In this document: piece after piece, positions 1 through 10,148 of the stretch
Numbering within the stretch: the first letter of the stretch is position 1
Layout of the letters: every line of letters starts with the position of its first letter
Source: Dipteris shenzhenensis
Lineage: Eukaryota > Polypodiophyta > Polypodiopsida > Gleicheniales
Length of the DNA: 64,000 bases
Reading direction: 5' to 3' (one strand)
Assembly: GCA_047967505.1 (NCBI GenBank)
Contig: CM106540.1
Position numbers and translations under genes: made by a program
The notes under the pieces: generated by a model
What the model saw: the letters and a program-made list of their open reading frames with translations, nothing else
Databases searched by the model: none
Told to the model about the DNA's origin: nothing

Positions 1-887
1 TAACCATTGGATTTGGTATTTGATGATTGAACCACACACCCTTATGTGCCTACTAACCTTCCACTGAATTGGATTTGCTTAATTATTCAAAATACTAAAA
101 AAATGTGATGTGCTACTAAAATGCATGCATTTTATGACTTTATTTATTATAAATAATTATTTATAATTAGATAAATCATTCAAATAATTACCAATAAATC
201 AAGTTAAGCTCTACATAATGTAAAGAGACCACCTACAAAGTTTCAATAACATTTAATCTAAAATGAGTGAGAAATTTAGTATTTAATATGATACTCTTTG
301 TTCATGACAAAGGTGTGGCCACCCTGGAACCATGTCGTGTGACACAAAGAAATTTTTTGTGTGTGCATTGAATTTTCGATCAGACTTTACCATTGTGTGC
401 ACAATAGCATGTGTGATGTTGTGTCTGAAGACTTCAAAGACTAGATCCATAGGGAAGTAGGTGAGATTTGCATTTTTGTGTGCTAAAAAGCTTGTTTTTC
501 CACCTCCTAAGGATTGGGGAGTGTACAAAAAGTGGACACCCTTAGCTTGCTACTTCCTTATTAAAGCTTAGTGCTTGCCTTTTTGCTTCCACTTTCAATT
601 TTTTTATATCTCCACAAGATCAACTAGAAATAACCACATGTTTAGTGCAAAAGGTGCTAATAAATTCATGTCATGAAGTTCTGGACTTGTCACTGTACAA
701 ATTCATTTTTGCATATACTTTTGGACTAGTTTTCGGATAAAATTTAAGAAAAACCCAATCTTCAAAGCACATATAAAAACATAAAAACAAGCATTTTTAA
801 ATATGTTTTTAAAGAAGATGAAACTCAAATTATAAAATTTAATGCAACCTAGATAAGTTACAAGAAAAAATAAGATTCAGCAGTTGG
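1..887. other. AT-rich DNA without a recognised gene
   Basis: This stretch is AT-rich with frequent stops in all frames. The one longer minus-strand frame near 283-528 has no recognisable domain and no supporting context. I see no RNA gene or mobile-element terminus. Confidence 0.5.
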
Positions 888-1201
888 AAACTCTCCTGAT
901 ATTTAATGGTGTTAATAGACACCTTCAAAAGTTACAAACTCTCCTGATATTTAATGGTGTTAATAGACACCTTCAAAAGTTACAGTGTTAAGGAAACTCT
1001 CACCATATTTATAAAGGTGTTAACAAACACTAAAAGTTATAATAAGCCTGAGATAAGTTATACAAAAAAATAAGATTCAGCAATTTACATAAACTCTCTT
1101 AATATTTATAATAGTGTGTAGGAAGCACTTTCAAAAGTTACAAGTGGAAGTAGCAAACTCTCACAATTTTTATAAAGGTGTTTAAAAACACCAAAAGTTA
1201 C
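888..1201. repeat. Degenerate tandem repeat, unit about 48 bp
   Basis: Positions 888-935 and 936-983 are identical 48-bp units starting AAACTCTCCTGATATTTAAT and ending CAAAAGTTAC. Three more diverged units follow at about 994-1040, 1087-1141 and 1155-1201, each starting AAACTCT and ending with an AAAAGTTA-type motif. The exact pair indicates recent duplication inside an older array. No coding role is apparent. Confidence 0.85.
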
Positions 1202-1211
1202 AATAAGCCTC

Positions 1212-1669
1212 TCATTGGAAGGCAAATCTATTTTCTCTCTCTATCCTAAATTCAACCCATTCAAGAGCTGATCTCATCTCATCCTCATTGATGTAGTTAA
1301 AATTATAGAAGAGAAGTAACAATCGATGAATTTTCTCCTTCATAACACTTTGTTTATTCCGAATGGCTTGCGCTTCTTGGGGTGAAAATCTTCCATAACG
1401 AGCCACACGTGAAGATATCTCACTTTGAAAGTCTGTCAGCTCTCTCCTATATGACTGCAATTTATCTATTTCACTAGTAGCCATACTTATTTTTCTTTTC
1501 TCCTTCTTCTCTAAGTCCTTCTGACAAGCAAAGTTATCATTCTCTCGTACTGGGTTAATGGAGCTAGATTTCGCTTTCTCTCCTCTCTCTTTCCCTGGTT
1601 CTTGGCAATCCATAGTTTGGTGCTACCAATGGCTTCCTCGACGGAATCGATAACTTCAAAAAGATCCAT
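1212..1669 (-). pseudogene. Small helical protein of unknown family, copy 1 (frameshifted)
   Basis: I do not recognise this family. A minus-strand ATG at 1669 opens with MDLFEVIDSVEEAIGST and runs about 30 codons. The reading then has to switch frame near 1570-1610 into a frame that continues to 1212. The C-terminal half is charged and probably helical, with the motifs RYGRF, NFNYINEDEM and ALEWVEFRI. The plus-strand gene at 2687-3139 aligns with it at both ends: MDL/MDV, IGS-x-K and W(I/V)A at the start, then GRF, NY(I/V) and EW/DW. Conservation on both sides of the shift supports one ancestral gene of about 150 codons. A shorter protein starting at 1613 is possible. No function can be assigned. 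Confidence 0.5.
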
Positions 1670-1990
1670 GGAAATGAGAGAAGGAAGGTAATGAGAGCGA
1701 GGAAGGTAAAGCAAGATGGAAGGAGTATGCTTGAGGAGAGGAGGTAAGGCTGCGAGCAACCAAGATGGAAGGAGTAAGCTTAAGGAGAGGAATAAGGTAA
1801 GAAGAGCAAAGTGGAAGAAGTGTTTGCTGCGAGCGAGTTGCTGCGAGCGAGATAGAGAATACTAATGACTACTAAGGGGTTTATAGAAGTACAGACTCAT
1901 AATGTGAGATGAAAGGAGTAAGCTTGAGGAGAGGAGTAAGGTAAGAAGAGCAAAGTGGAAGAAGTGTTTACTACAGACTCATAATGTGAG
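1670..1990. repeat. Purine-rich repeated DNA upstream of copy 1
   Basis: GGAAGGAGTAAGCTTAAGGA-type segments followed by AAGAGCAAAGTGGAAGAAGT occur at about 1767-1823 and again at 1915-1970. CTCATAATGTGAGATGAAAG occurs twice, near 1888 and 1979. This is the space upstream of the minus-strand gene and has the look of local duplication. No promoter motif is clear. Confidence 0.55.
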
Positions 1991-2039
1991 ATGAAAGATT
2001 TAGAATAAAGAATTGGTAGAGGCTGAGATGACTAGATTA

Positions 2040-2600
2040 TCTGAAGTAACAGATGTTAGACTGTAATGCGAGACATGTGAGACATGTAAGACAGTGAGTA
2101 CATTGAAATCTATAAAATAAAATGATGGGATGTAAGACCTTAATGCGAGACATGTGAGACATGTAAGACACATGTGAGACATGTAAGAAGTGATCAGTAC
2201 ATTGAAATCTATAAAATAAAATGATGGAACACAAGAATGATATAATTATTAGAATCTCATTATCAGATATTTTTTTAATATAATAAGTTAGAATTACTAA
2301 TACAAGACCGTAATGTGAGACATGTGAGATGATAGATTTTGAGTACATTGAAATCTATAAAATAAAGTGATGGAACACAAGAATGATATAATTATTAGAT
2401 TCTCATCATAAGATATTTATTGTATATAATAAGTTAGACTTCAAAAAAAGTAAAACCGATTTAATAAATTTAGAGGGGTGAGTTGTCCATTGAGTGAAGT
2501 AAAAAATAAAAGACTGTAAATGTGAGAGACACATGAGATGATAGATTTTGAATCGGTTTAAATCTATGAAATAAAGTGATTGAAGACAAGAATAATATAA
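2040..2600. repeat. Tandem-like repeats with GAGACATGTGAGACATGTAAG motifs
   Basis: A unit containing ACATTGAAATCTATAAAATA recurs near 2099, 2198 and 2343, with a diverged copy near 2547. It is accompanied by copies of GAGACATGTGAGACATGTAA and of ACAAGAATGATATAATTATT. This fills most of the space between the two divergent paralogues. The small minus-strand frames here are by-products of the repeat. Confidence 0.7.
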
Positions 2601-2686
2601 TTAGACTCCCTTATTTCGTCCATCCTAGTCCTTCTACAAGCACATTCTTCATTTATCACTCTTAATTTATCATCTCTCTACCCACA

Positions 2687-3139
2687 ATGGATGTCCTTGG
2701 CCTCGTCGGAGATAGGGAGTCTGGAATCGGCAGTCTCAAATAATGGGTTGCTGACTAAGAAGCAAGGAGAGACGCAAGAATTCGACAAGGCTCTCCACTG
2801 ACACGGATGGAGAGAGAGGAATTCGATGCTCAGAGGCGGACAGAGAGGGAGGAGACTCAAAAGATAGCCGAGAGCAAAAGATTTATACAATGTATTATAA
2901 AAGCACGACAAGATCTCTTGGACTTCTTAAGCAACCTGCGTTATCGAAGCACTCGGCATGGTCGATTTGATCGGGATTATGAAAGAACAATAAAGGCCTC
3001 CCAAAGAGATTATAAAGAAACAATCTGTGACTATTTGAATTTCTTCCTTCATTGTAATTATGTTGACGATATGAAAGTGGAGTCTATGGAAGATTGGATT
3101 GTTGAGAAGATAAGAGATACTAATGATGAGATCTTCTAG
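2687..3139 (+). pseudogene. Small helical protein of unknown family, copy 2 (two early stops)
   Basis: The frame from ATG 2687 to the TAG at 3137-3139 is 151 codons with two in-frame TAA codons, at 2741 and 2756. From an internal ATG at 2807 a clean 110-residue protein remains; it could be the surviving product. It is highly charged and probably helical, with RHGRFDRDYE, NYVDDMKVES and EDWIVEKI. Its first 32 codons, including those upstream of the stops, align without gaps to copy 1 on the opposite strand, which argues that 2687 was the ancestral start. The family is unrecognised. The N-terminal stops suggest decay or a later start. Confidence 0.5.
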
Positions 3140-3168
3140 TGTGATCTCGGCCTCTGTGGCCTATCCAT

Positions 3169-3308
3169 CATGATTGCTTGAATTTCTTCCTTCATTGTAA
3201 TTATGTTGAGGATATGGAGGTAGAGTCTGTGAAAGATTGGATTGTTGAGAAGATAAGATATACTAATTATGAGATCTTCTAGTGTGATCTTAGCTTCTAT
3301 GGCTTGTA
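3169..3308 (+). repeat. Partial duplication of the 3' end of the 2687-3139 gene
   Basis: This segment repeats about 3029-3165 at an offset of 143 bp: TTGAATTTCTTCCTTCATTG through GAGATCTTCTAGTGTGATCT is present in both. It carries the last third of the coding region, including the W-I-V-E-K-I-R motif, plus the stop and early 3' flank. It has no start of its own, so it is a gene fragment made by local tandem duplication. The following 3309-3531 is AT-rich and empty. Confidence 0.8.
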
Positions 3309-3531
3309 ATAGTTTTGTATTCTCTGCAACAAGTCTGGTAGGGCTGAGTAGATCATATTAGAATTGCTAATATAATTTATTTCTTTATAATTACTAATAT
3401 AATAATAATACAAATTGAATAAATATCATAAGTAAATATCCTAATGTATTGTAACATTTAACATAAGTTTAAAAAACACTATCATTAGTCAACACAAATA
3501 AGATAAAAATATTCAAGGACTCATGTTTCTT

Positions 3532-5220
3532 CTACATGCTGTACAACTGAATAGATTCTGATGAGTCCTCTTGAGGCTGTGATGCTCTAAGAGTACATTG
3601 AGTCTCTACTTCTTGTGCTGATGGTGTACACTGAGATTCTACTTCTAGTGCAATCGGGATAGACTCAATCTCTTCCTCCTTTGTAAGATGTGAAAAAAAG
3701 CCCTTGTTTAAAGTTTTTGCTTTTCTGAGAGTGTGCTTATTGATCACTTTTTGTGCATATGCATACACATTTTTTGGAATGTCACTTGCCATAGAAGGAG
3801 TAATTTCAGATCCATCATCTTCTACCTTCACCCATTTATGCACCCAAGCCTTTTGTTTAGCCGACGGAAAAGCTGATGCCATCTGCCTCACAATGCTATG
3901 ATCAATTTTACATTGGCTAATTGGAATATTTTTTTCTGCCAGCAAATATTCAATTGTACTCTTTACTGCATCACGCTTAACCTATTGGATGATGCAATCT
4001 TCCATGCAATGATCTTTATTCTTTTTGCTAAAAAACCATTCTTTGGACATTAATTTCTCTGTAGCAAGACTTGCATATTTGTCTGGCAAGTTTCTTAGAG
4101 GCCTCCACATCCGAGCCTTCATCTCTTTTTTCTCAATCTTCTTTGCCTTGTCTTTAATCAATGATGGAGCCTCATATGTTACATCTCCCTTCTCACATGC
4201 AAAACACACGTCTTTGATTTGATGAAAAACTTCATCACTATAGAAAAGTATGCTTGTGTAGTCTTGATACCTATCCCTTATTGTCTTAAAGCTTGTAATC
4301 ACCTCTGTTCTTTCCTGCTTTCCCCTTGGTACAATGGCACTCAAGCATGTGTAGAAGTCAACAAGATTATCCGCTGTGGTCACAGGAGAATGAAAAGTTC
4401 TCCATATGGTCCTAGCTTTGAGCAACATCTGTGAAGTGGAGGTGATCTTTCGTAGTGCATGAATGTCATGATTAAGTCTTTTTGACTCAATCAAATATTT
4501 TTTCTCGTTCTTGAAAATACAAATGCATGCAGAATAGTAGTGAAATTGAGGCACACTCGCAAAGGTTTGATAAGTAATTTCTCCTTTATTGTATGCCTCT
4601 CTAGAATGCTCATTACAAGCATAGGCATAGTGATGACCATCTATTGCCTCAAATGTACAATAGGCTAAGAAATTTCTCTTGGCATCCTTTATATGTCGTT
4701 TTGGATCATTCACTGAACTCTGTCCTTCTTGAAGTGAGGGAACTTGTTTTTCGAGGAACTTAGTGAATTGCATCTCAAAATCTATAGGCTGAGAGAAATT
4801 GATGGATTGACTAGAATCTCCTCTGATTGGCCAAAATGCCCTTGGACGGAGTACCAAATTAGAAACAACTGAATTTCTTCCATCAATCAAAGCCTGAAAA
4901 ATGTTTTCAGCATAGACAATATCTAAGGTCCTACTGTTGGTGAAGACACTTGCTTTGACCACTGTTGAAGCATGTATAACTTGAGTCTTCTAGCCCCATA
5001 TATATCCTAGATCCTCATCTGTCACAGCCTCATTCAAGTGAAGATTTAAGTTCTTCATTGATAACATTTCTGCTTCTGAATCTAACTCCATTTCAAGACC
5101 CTCCGCATCCTCTTCGTGTTCTTCCTCTTCTCTTCTTTGTTCTTTCTTTGTATATGAACTACCTCTTTTTAGAGTTATAGGTCTTGAAACTGTAGCTCGT
5201 GAAGTACTTGCCTTTTGCAT
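3532..5220 (-). pseudogene. Unrecognised ~563-codon reading frame with two in-frame TAG codons
   Basis: One minus-strand frame opens at ATG 5220 and closes at 3532. It is interrupted only by TAG at 4990-4992 and TAG at 3982-3984, with no frameshift. The first part is lysine/arginine/glutamate-rich (KKEQRREEEEHEEDAEGLEM) and looks disordered. The middle 327 codons look globular, with repeated aromatic and cysteine residues (HHYAYACNEHSREAY, HYYSACICIF). A lysine-rich stretch follows (IKDKAKKIEKKEMKARMW). The tail contains near-repeats EVESQCT and EVETQCT. No known domain is evident. It could be a lightly damaged host gene, a transposon accessory gene, or a gene read through UAG. The two stops are compatible with CAG-to-TAG mutation. 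Confidence 0.5.
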
Positions 5221-5996
5221 TTAACGTCGGGGTTTATTTTTTAGGGACTCTATGTGAACCGCTTTAGATCACCCTACTTCTTCTTCTATTGGCTCAACTT
5301 CAAGTATACTGCACTTGTTCTGTTATTCCATCAACTTCATGAGTTACACCATCTAAGTGAGTAATACCATGAACAAGAGATGCATGTGCATGTCTTGTCT
5401 TATCTGATGCATGTCGTGTCTCAGTCAATTCAATTCCTATCTGAGATGCATATGCATGTCCTGTATCATCTGAGTGCAATCGAATACAAATTTGAAGTCT
5501 GTCAGATATAAGTGCAAAATGCTCTGTCAACTCCCACAACTGGTACAAATATAATCTACTCTATCCAGTCCCTTAACTGATTCAACTGTAATCTGTCCTA
5601 TCCACCGATACAACTTCCAATCATCTTGAAATTTTTAAAACCTTGATCGTTGCTTAAATGGTAGGGTTGTTGTGAGTGTGAAACTGAATGTGAATGAATG
5701 GACTGACTCCGATTAAGAACTAGTCGGAAAATTTTGAGCATGGCTTTGATTGGTTTTTTTTGTGTTCTCTCCTCTAAGGACAAACTAATCTATGCTAATC
5801 TAGACTACACCAACCATCGAAGCGAAGAAAAGTAAGAAATAATTTATTTTCCATTGTTCTTTTTAAATTCTTAGGTTGCGAGTTAAAAGCAAGAAATAAT
5901 CTATTTTCCATTGTTCTTTTTACATTCACATTAATAAGAAGTTAAAATCTTAATAAATTAAATTTTAAATAATAAAAACTACAAATTTAAATTGAC
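5221..5996. other. Spacer between the unknown gene and the CCCTAAA array
   Basis: On the minus strand this is the upstream region of the 3532-5220 frame. It contains a 31-bp direct repeat (AAGAAATAATTTATTTTCCA at about 5836, with one change at about 5891). An 82-codon minus-strand frame at 5300-5548 is built from imprecise repeats of the CATGTGCATGTC/TATCTGA kind and is not convincing as a gene. No clear core promoter is visible. Confidence 0.4.
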
Positions 5997-6520
5997 TCCA
6001 AATCCTAAACCCTAAATTCTAAACCCTAAACTCCAAACCCAAAACCCAAACCCTTAAATCCTAAAACCTAACCCCAAACCCTGAACCCTAAACCCAAACC
6101 CTGAACCCTAAACCCAAACCCCTAGACCCTAAACCCTAAACTCGAATCCCCAAACCCTAAACCCTAAACTCCCAAACCCTAAACCCTAACCCCCAAACCC
6201 TAAAACCCTAAAACCTAAACCTTAAACCCCCTCAAAATCCTAAACCCTAAATCCTAAACCCAAACCTCAAAACCCTAAACCCTAAACCCAAACCCTAAAT
6301 CCTAAACCCTAACCCACAAACCCTAACTCCCAAACCCTAAACCCTAATCCCTAAACCCTGAACCCCAAAACCTAAACCCTAAACTCTAACCCCCAAATAC
6401 TAACGCCCTAAATGCTAACCCCAAACCCAAACCCTAAACCATACCCTAATCCCAAACCCTAAGCCCTAACTCCCAAACCCTAAACCCCCAGTCTCCAAAC
6501 CTTAAACCCAAACCCCCGAA
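5997..6520 (+). repeat. Telomere-like array, CCCTAAA orientation
   Basis: About 520 bp of degenerate plant-type telomere repeats read CCCTAAA on the plus strand, mixed with variants such as CCCAAACC, CCCTAACC and CCCTGAA. Degeneracy and an internal position make this an interstitial telomere-like array and not a live telomere. It is mirrored by a TTTAGGG array at 9741-10082. It lies about 0.8 kb upstream of the minus-strand frame at 3532-5220. Confidence 0.92.
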
Positions 6521-7040
6521 CTCTTTTTTTAATTAAATTAATTTAACTTAAAACGAATAAGTATTTAAAATTCACAATCATAAGAAGTTTAAATTTTGAC
6601 AAAGTAAATTCTTATTAGTTTGAAATCACAAAATTTGAAAATATAAATAAATTTAATTTAACTTAAAGTTTATGAAAAAAAATAAAAATTTAAACGTAAA
6701 ATTAAGAAAATAAGACTTAAAATAAAAAAATTAATATTTACCTAGAAGAATAGATTAATTCTCCCTAAAAAGAAATAAATTAAACTAATAATATACGAAT
6801 GTAAGTTAAACTACTTTTAAAATTTTCAAAAATGTGATAAAATTAAAATTATACTTTCTATATTCTAACACAACATGCATTTTTTTCTACTATATTTCAA
6901 AAATTTTAATTGAGAAATTAAACTAGTAAATTGAAAATGAAAGTGAAACTCATTTTAAATTTTTAAAAAAATAAAATTTTAAAATTCAAGTTTTCATAAG
7001 TTTTCCTTTTTGAACACGTTTGTCTTTTCACACTTTTTAA
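6521..7040. other. Very AT-rich DNA
   Basis: This is dominated by A and T with short homopolymers and no frame of note. No repeat unit is obvious beyond scattered AAATTTAAA-like words. Confidence 0.5.
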
Positions 7041-7290
7041 GTTTCCACACGTTTGTCTTTTCAAACACAAGATTGTCTTTTCATACAATTTTCAAGTTTC
7101 CACACGTTTGTCTTTTCAAACACAAGGATTCATAGTTTTAAAAAATGCGAGAAATTTGAAATTCAAGTTTCCACACGTTTCTCTTCTCAAACACCAAGGT
7201 TTAAAAAATGCGAAAAATTTAAAATTCAAGTTTCCTCACGTTTCTCTTCTCAAACACCAAGGTTTATAGTTTTGTTTGTTTAAGTTTCGA
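7041..7290. repeat. Imperfect tandem repeat with TTTCCACACGTTTGTCTTTT core
   Basis: Four copies of a 60-80 bp unit with the core CAAGTTTCC(A/T)CACGTTT(G/C)TCTT appear near 7040, 7095, 7165 and 7227. Each is followed by a CAAACAC(A)CAAGG-type word, and two contain AAAAAATGCGA. A 76-codon plus-strand frame across it is just the translated repeat. From 7291 to 7479 the DNA becomes progressively pyrimidine-rich. Confidence 0.75.
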
Positions 7291-7479
7291 CTAAATCACA
7301 CACCAAGGTAGATAGTTTTGTTTGCAAGCTTCCACGCATTTACATTCTCCTTCACTATCTCTCCTCTAATATCCCTCATTAATCGTAGCTCCCAAATTCT
7401 TCCATCAAAACATCTCTCCTTTATCCCTCCTTGATCGTCGCCCACTCATTTCTCCTCCTCATTGGTAAGATTTTCTATC

Positions 7480-7602
7480 TCTGAGAGTCACGGTCTTTCA
7501 TTCTTACTCTCTCTATCCCTCTCTCTCGTACTTTCTCTTGCTCCCTCCCTCTCTAAATTTTCATCTCTCATCAATCTCTCTCATCTCCTCTCTTCCTCTT
7601 CT

Positions 7603-7637
<35 letters not shown>

Positions 7638-7758
7638 GCTAGTACGCTTCTCTCTTTTCGTCGCTCGTCAATCTCTCTCATCTCCTCTCTTCCTCTTCTC
7701 TCTCTCTCTCACGCTAGTATGCTTCTCTCTCTCTCGTCTCTCGTCTCCCTCTCTTTTT

Positions 7759-7809
<51 letters not shown>

Positions 7810-7876
7810 TCTCCTTTTTATTTCCTCTCCTCTCTTTGTTTCCTCTCATCTTTATTTACTCTCTCCCCTCCTCTTC

Positions 7877-7918
<42 letters not shown>

Positions 7919-7966
7919 CTCCTCTCCGTTTCCTCTCTATCACGTCGCCTACTCTCTCGCTTCATT

Positions 7967-7997
<31 letters not shown>

Positions 7998-8054
7998 CCA
8001 CTCTCTCCTCTCTTTTTCTCTCTCTCTCTCTCACTCGCGTGCTATGCCTCTCTC

Positions 8055-8099
<45 letters not shown>

Positions 8100-8825
8100 C
8101 GTCTCTCTCTCTTGTGGCTCTCTCCCTCTCTCTCTCTCTCCCCCTCTATCGCGACCCCCCTCTCTCTCTCTCTCCTCTCGCGTGGCCCTCCCCTCTCTCT
8201 TACTCTCTCTCTCTCGCTCTCTCCTCTCTCTCTCTCTCTCTGGCGCCTCTCTCTCTCCTTCATGCTGCGCCTCCCCCTCCCTCTCTCTCCTCCCCTCCCT
8301 CTCTCGTGCTCTCTCTCTCCCTCTCGTCTCGCCTTTCTCTCTCTCGTCTCTCTTTTTCCCTCTCGCGCTCTCTCTCCTTTCCCTCTCTCCCTTTCTCTCT
8401 CTCCCTCTCGTCTCTCGCCTCTCCCGCAGTCCTCTCCCTCTCTCTCTCCCTCTATCTCTCTCTCACCTCTCCTCTCGCGCAGTCCTTTCTCTCTCTCCCC
8501 TCTCTCCCTTTCGTCTCTCTCGCGGCTCTCTCCCTCCCTGTCTCTCTCTCTCCCCTCTATCGCGCCCCCCCTCTCTCTCTCTTTCTCCTCTCGCACGGCC
8601 CTCCCCTCTCTCTCACTCTCCCTCTCCCTTTTACCTCTCACCCTCTCTCTCTAAACGTCTCTCCTCTCTCTTTCTCTCTCTCTAAAAGTCTCTCCTCTCT
8701 CTCCCTCTCTCTTTCTCCCTCTCTCTCTCTTTTGCTGTCGAGGCAGCAAGACTCTCTCTCTTATAATCTCTCTCTAAAAGTCTCTCCTTTACTTTTCTCT
8801 CTCTAAGTTCTCTCTCTATAATAAA
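7480..8825 (+). repeat. Polypyrimidine (TC)n low-complexity tract
   Basis: About 1.3 kb of almost pure C and T on the plus strand, mostly (CT)n with interruptions such as CGCG, GTCTCG and TTTCC. Long frames on both strands (for example 407, 311 and 255 codons of Ser/Leu, or 199 of Arg/Glu) follow from the lack of stop codons in CT repeats and should not be taken as genes. Mirror-symmetric homopurine/homopyrimidine DNA like this can form triplexes; whether it does here is unknown. Confidence 0.92.
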
Positions 8826-8956
8826 ATTTCAAAGAATACAAATTTAAAAAAAAGTACCTGGAAGAAAGTTGAGATCTATGCTTGTGCTTGCTTTTGCTCT
8901 TGCTCCTCTTTTTGCTTCTCCTCTTGCTCTTCCTTATTGAAATGAGAGAAACAATG

Positions 8957-8995
8957 AGAGGAGGAGAGTATATATAAGAAAAACTAGGGTTTTAA
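8957..8995 (+). promoter_or_regulatory. TATA-like and telobox-like motifs
   Basis: GTATATATAAG at 8968-8978 is followed directly by AAACTAGGGTTTT at 8980-8992, a telo-box-like element of the kind found in plant promoters. It lies between the TC tract and the TCCCAC minisatellite in an otherwise non-repetitive 240-bp island. No coding frame follows at the expected distance, so this is a weak promoter candidate. Confidence 0.3.
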
Positions 8996-9064
8996 GTGCT
9001 TCTATCTCATTGGTCCTTCTATATCATTATCTCCTCTCACATTAGCCTCTCCATCACATTATCT

Positions 9065-9665
9065 TCTCTCCCTCTCCCACCCACTCCCATCCTCCTACCT
9101 CCACCTCTCACTCCCACTCTCATCCTCCCACTCCCACTCCCATCCTCCCACCCCCACCCCTTCTTCCCCATTCCCACTCCTACTCCCATTCTCCCACCCC
9201 CACCTCCCCCATTCCCACTTCCACTCCCACTCCCACCCCACCCCTCCCACTCCTATCCTCCCACCCCCACCTCTCTCATTCCCACTCCCACGCCCATTCT
9301 CCCACCCCCACCTCTCCATTCCCACTCCCATCCTCCCACCCCACCCCTCCCACTCCCACTCCCATCCTCCCACCCTCACCTCACCTCACCCCACCCCCAC
9401 CTCACCCATTCCCACTCCCTCTCCTACTCCCACTCCCACTCCCACTCCCATTCTCCCACCCCCACCTCCCCTATTCCCACTCCCTCTCCCACTCCCACTC
9501 CCACTCCCACTCCCATCCTCCCACCCCTACTCCCATCCCCACCTCCCACAATCCCACTCCCTCTCCAACTCCCACACCCACCTCTCCTCTCCTACTCCCA
9601 CTCCCACTCTCCCTTTCTCCCACTACCACCCTCCCAACTCCCACTCCCATTCTCACATTCCTACT
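9065..9665 (+). repeat. TCCCAC minisatellite
   Basis: About 600 bp of short C/T/A repeats based on TCCCAC and CTCCCACC, with frequent CATCCTCCCACCCCCACCTC variants. The frames within it (230 codons on plus, 94 and 61 on minus) are repeat translations rich in Pro/His/Ser or Gly/Trp/Glu and are not credible genes. The G-rich complement could form quadruplexes. Confidence 0.9.
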
Positions 9666-9740
9666 ATCAATTCCACTCTTACTTATGAATCCTAATTAAA
9701 ACTATTACTTAAATAAATGATATTACTGAAAATACTCATA

Positions 9741-10082
9741 GGATTTAAGATTTAGGGTTTAGGATTTGGGGGTTAGCGTTTAGGGTTTGAGTTAGGGTTT
9801 AAGGTTTTAGGGTTTGGTGGTTTGGATTTAGGGTTTGGGGGGTAGGGTTTAGGGTTTAGGGTTTGGGGTTAGGATTTAGGGTTCAAGGTTTTAGGGGATA
9901 GGGTTTAGGGTTTGGAGGTTTGGGGGGTAGGGTTTAGGATTTGGTGGTTTGGGTTTAGGGTTTAGGAGGTAGGGTTTAGGATTTAGGGTTTAGGGGTAGG
10001 GTTTAGGGTTTATGGTTTCAAGGGTGTGAATTAGGGTTTGAGGCTTGGGAGTTAGGATTTAGGGTTTACGGTTTAGGGTTTG
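9741..10082 (+). repeat. Telomere-like array, TTTAGGG orientation
   Basis: About 340 bp of degenerate TTTAGGG repeats with variants such as GGGGTTAGG, TTTGGTGG and TTTAGGATT. The orientation is opposite to the array at 5997-6520. The array ends 66 bp upstream of the ATG at 10149, so it sits where the promoter of that gene would be. Confidence 0.92.
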
Positions 10083-10148
10083 ATTAATTTTTTAAACAAG
10101 ATCTAGATTTTTAAATAATTAATAAAGTAGATTATTGAGAAGAGACTA

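Noticed and set aside
888-1201. A CRISPR-like array
   Set aside because: Units are contiguous and degenerate, without unique spacers, in a plant-type genome.
5300-5548. 82-codon minus-strand frame near the unknown gene
   Set aside because: It is in a different frame from 3532-5220 and is made of imprecise short repeats, with no recognisable domain.
7462-8806. Several very long frames (407, 311, 255 and 199 codons) on both strands
   Set aside because: They are translations of (CT)n repeats, which lack stop codons in all frames; composition is almost only Ser/Leu/Pro or Arg/Glu.
8996-9688. A 230-codon Pro/His/Ser frame and complementary Gly/Trp/Glu frames
   Set aside because: They follow from the TCCCAC minisatellite and show no domain or codon structure.
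5997-10082. A true chromosome end or a simple telomere fusion
   Set aside because: The arrays are degenerate and internal, and their orientation is the opposite of a head-to-head telomere fusion.
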